A DNA stretch of 7,824 nucleotides from Candidatus Pelagibacter sp. (lineage in GTDB: Bacteria > Pseudomonadota > Alphaproteobacteria > Pelagibacterales > Pelagibacteraceae), in NCBI GenBank assembly GCA_017880265.1, contig JAFJTK010000080.1, forward strand, positions 1 to 7,824, written 5' to 3'. Within the stretch, counting starts at the first letter, position 1; each line of letters begins with the position of its first letter. Shown here one piece after another: positions 7,233-7,824 of this stretch. Below the pieces are notes generated by a model. The model saw nothing but the letters and a program-made list of their open reading frames with translations. It made no database searches and was not told the origin of the DNA. The position numbers were made by a program, and so were the translations under genes.

Positions 7233-7252
7233 AATTAAATATATATTTAATT
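7233..7252. repeat. Perfect 20-bp A/T-only palindrome between divergent genes
   Basis: AATTAAATATATATTTAATT is its own reverse complement. It begins 3 bases beyond the 5' edge of the TPP aptamer (on the - strand) and ends 40 bases before the aldo-keto reductase ATG. It may contain overlapping -10 elements for the two divergent genes or be a regulator site. An all-A/T palindrome is less surprising in DNA this A+T rich. Confidence 0.4.
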
Positions 7253-7292
7253 TAGATTTTTTAAACTAATAAATTGAGATATATTAATAATT

Positions 7293-7824
7293 ATGAATTA
7301 CAAAGCATCCCCTAAAAGATATTCCAGCATGAAGTACAGAAGATGTGGAAAGAGTGGAGTTGATTTACCTTTAATAAGCCTTGGTCTTTGGCATAATTTT
7401 GGTGGAAGACAACTTAATTCTGAAGCAAAGAAAATGTTATTTTATTCTTTTGATTCAGGAATTACTCATTTCGATTTAGCAAACAACTACGGCCCTCCCG
7501 CTGGAAGTGCTGAAGCTAATTTTGGAAAAATTTTAAGTAAAGAATTTAAAAGATATAGAGATGAATTAATTATTTCATCAAAAGCAGGCTATGATATGTG
7601 GGAAGGACCTTATGGAGAATGGGGTTCTAAAAAATATATCATTGCTAGTTGTGATCAGAGTTTAAAAAGAATGGGACTAGATTATGTGGATATATTTTAT
7701 TCTCATAGATTTGATCCAAATACACCATTAGAAGAAACAGCTGATGCATTAGAGCTAATTTATAAATCAGGTAAAGCTTTATATATTGGTATTTCTTCTT
7801 ATTCTTCAAAGAAAACTGTTGAGA
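7293..7824 (+). CDS. Aldo/keto reductase, YghZ/Gpr-like (partial, cut by right edge)
   Basis: The first 177 residues of an NADPH-dependent aldo/keto reductase whose end is outside the window (E. coli YghZ has about 346 residues). The catalytic tetrad is complete: Asp61 and Tyr66 in HFDLANNYGPP, Lys97 in ISSKAGYDMW, and His138 in FYSHR. The first half matches E. coli YghZ (L-glyceraldehyde 3-phosphate reductase, also active on methylglyoxal) almost block for block, including YRRCGKSG near residue 15, LGLWHNFGG (30-38), GSAE-NFG (71-78) and SLKRMGLDYVDIFYSHR (123-139). A role in reductive detoxification of small aldehydes is therefore likely. The ATG at 7293 gives the normal family N-terminus; no Shine-Dalgarno site precedes it. 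It diverges from the riboswitch-symporter unit, so the 62 bases from the aptamer edge to this ATG must hold both promoters. Confidence 0.93.
   Translation, partial: MNYKASPKRYSSMKYRRCGKSGVDLPLISLGLWHNFGGRQLNSEAKKMLFYSFDSGITHFDLANNYGPPAGSAEANFGKILSKEFKRYRDELIISSKAGYDMWEGPYGEWGSKKYIIASCDQSLKRMGLDYVDIFYSHRFDPNTPLEETADALELIYKSGKALYIGISSYSSKKTVE

Overview
The window is about 7.8 kb of strongly A+T-rich bacterial DNA. Genes are tightly packed, gene ends abut or overlap, and many starts have weak or no Shine-Dalgarno sites. Gene content and style fit a streamlined marine alphaproteobacterium of the SAR11 (Pelagibacter-like) group: a DmdA-like one-carbon enzyme, isocitrate lyase, and a sodium/solute symporter under a TPP riboswitch, the arrangement known as thiV in that group. 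This is an inference from content and style, without a database search.

Left part (1-2680, + strand): the last 38 codons of an unrecognised gene; isocitrate lyase (aceA) with a clear intrinsic terminator behind it; then a GcvT/DmdA-family folate-dependent demethylase or aminomethyltransferase whose substrate cannot be fixed from sequence. Middle (2677-4369, - strand): a two-gene ABC-2 exporter closely resembling E. coli YadG/YadH, with overlapping reading frames, converging on the DmdA-like gene with a 4-base overlap of the ends. A short divergent intergenic region with a perfect 14-bp palindrome separates it from a + strand pair (4455-5720): a secreted dienelactone-hydrolase-family enzyme (YghX-like) and a small secreted thioredoxin-fold protein.

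Right part (5722-7824): a 13-14-helix sodium/solute symporter on the - strand, preceded by a compact TPP riboswitch whose 3' end contains the ribosome binding site. Diverging from it on the + strand is a YghZ/Gpr-like aldo-keto reductase that runs off the right edge.

Two themes stand out. One is central carbon and one-carbon metabolism (glyoxylate shunt plus DmdA-like enzyme). The other is vitamin B1 precursor uptake, with the importer sensing cellular TPP directly. I found no mobile elements, CRISPR arrays, tRNA or rRNA genes. I do not see a wholly new system; the best leads are the very compact riboswitch, the atypical thioredoxin-like protein paired with the YghX-like hydrolase, and the unresolved substrate of the DmdA-like enzyme.
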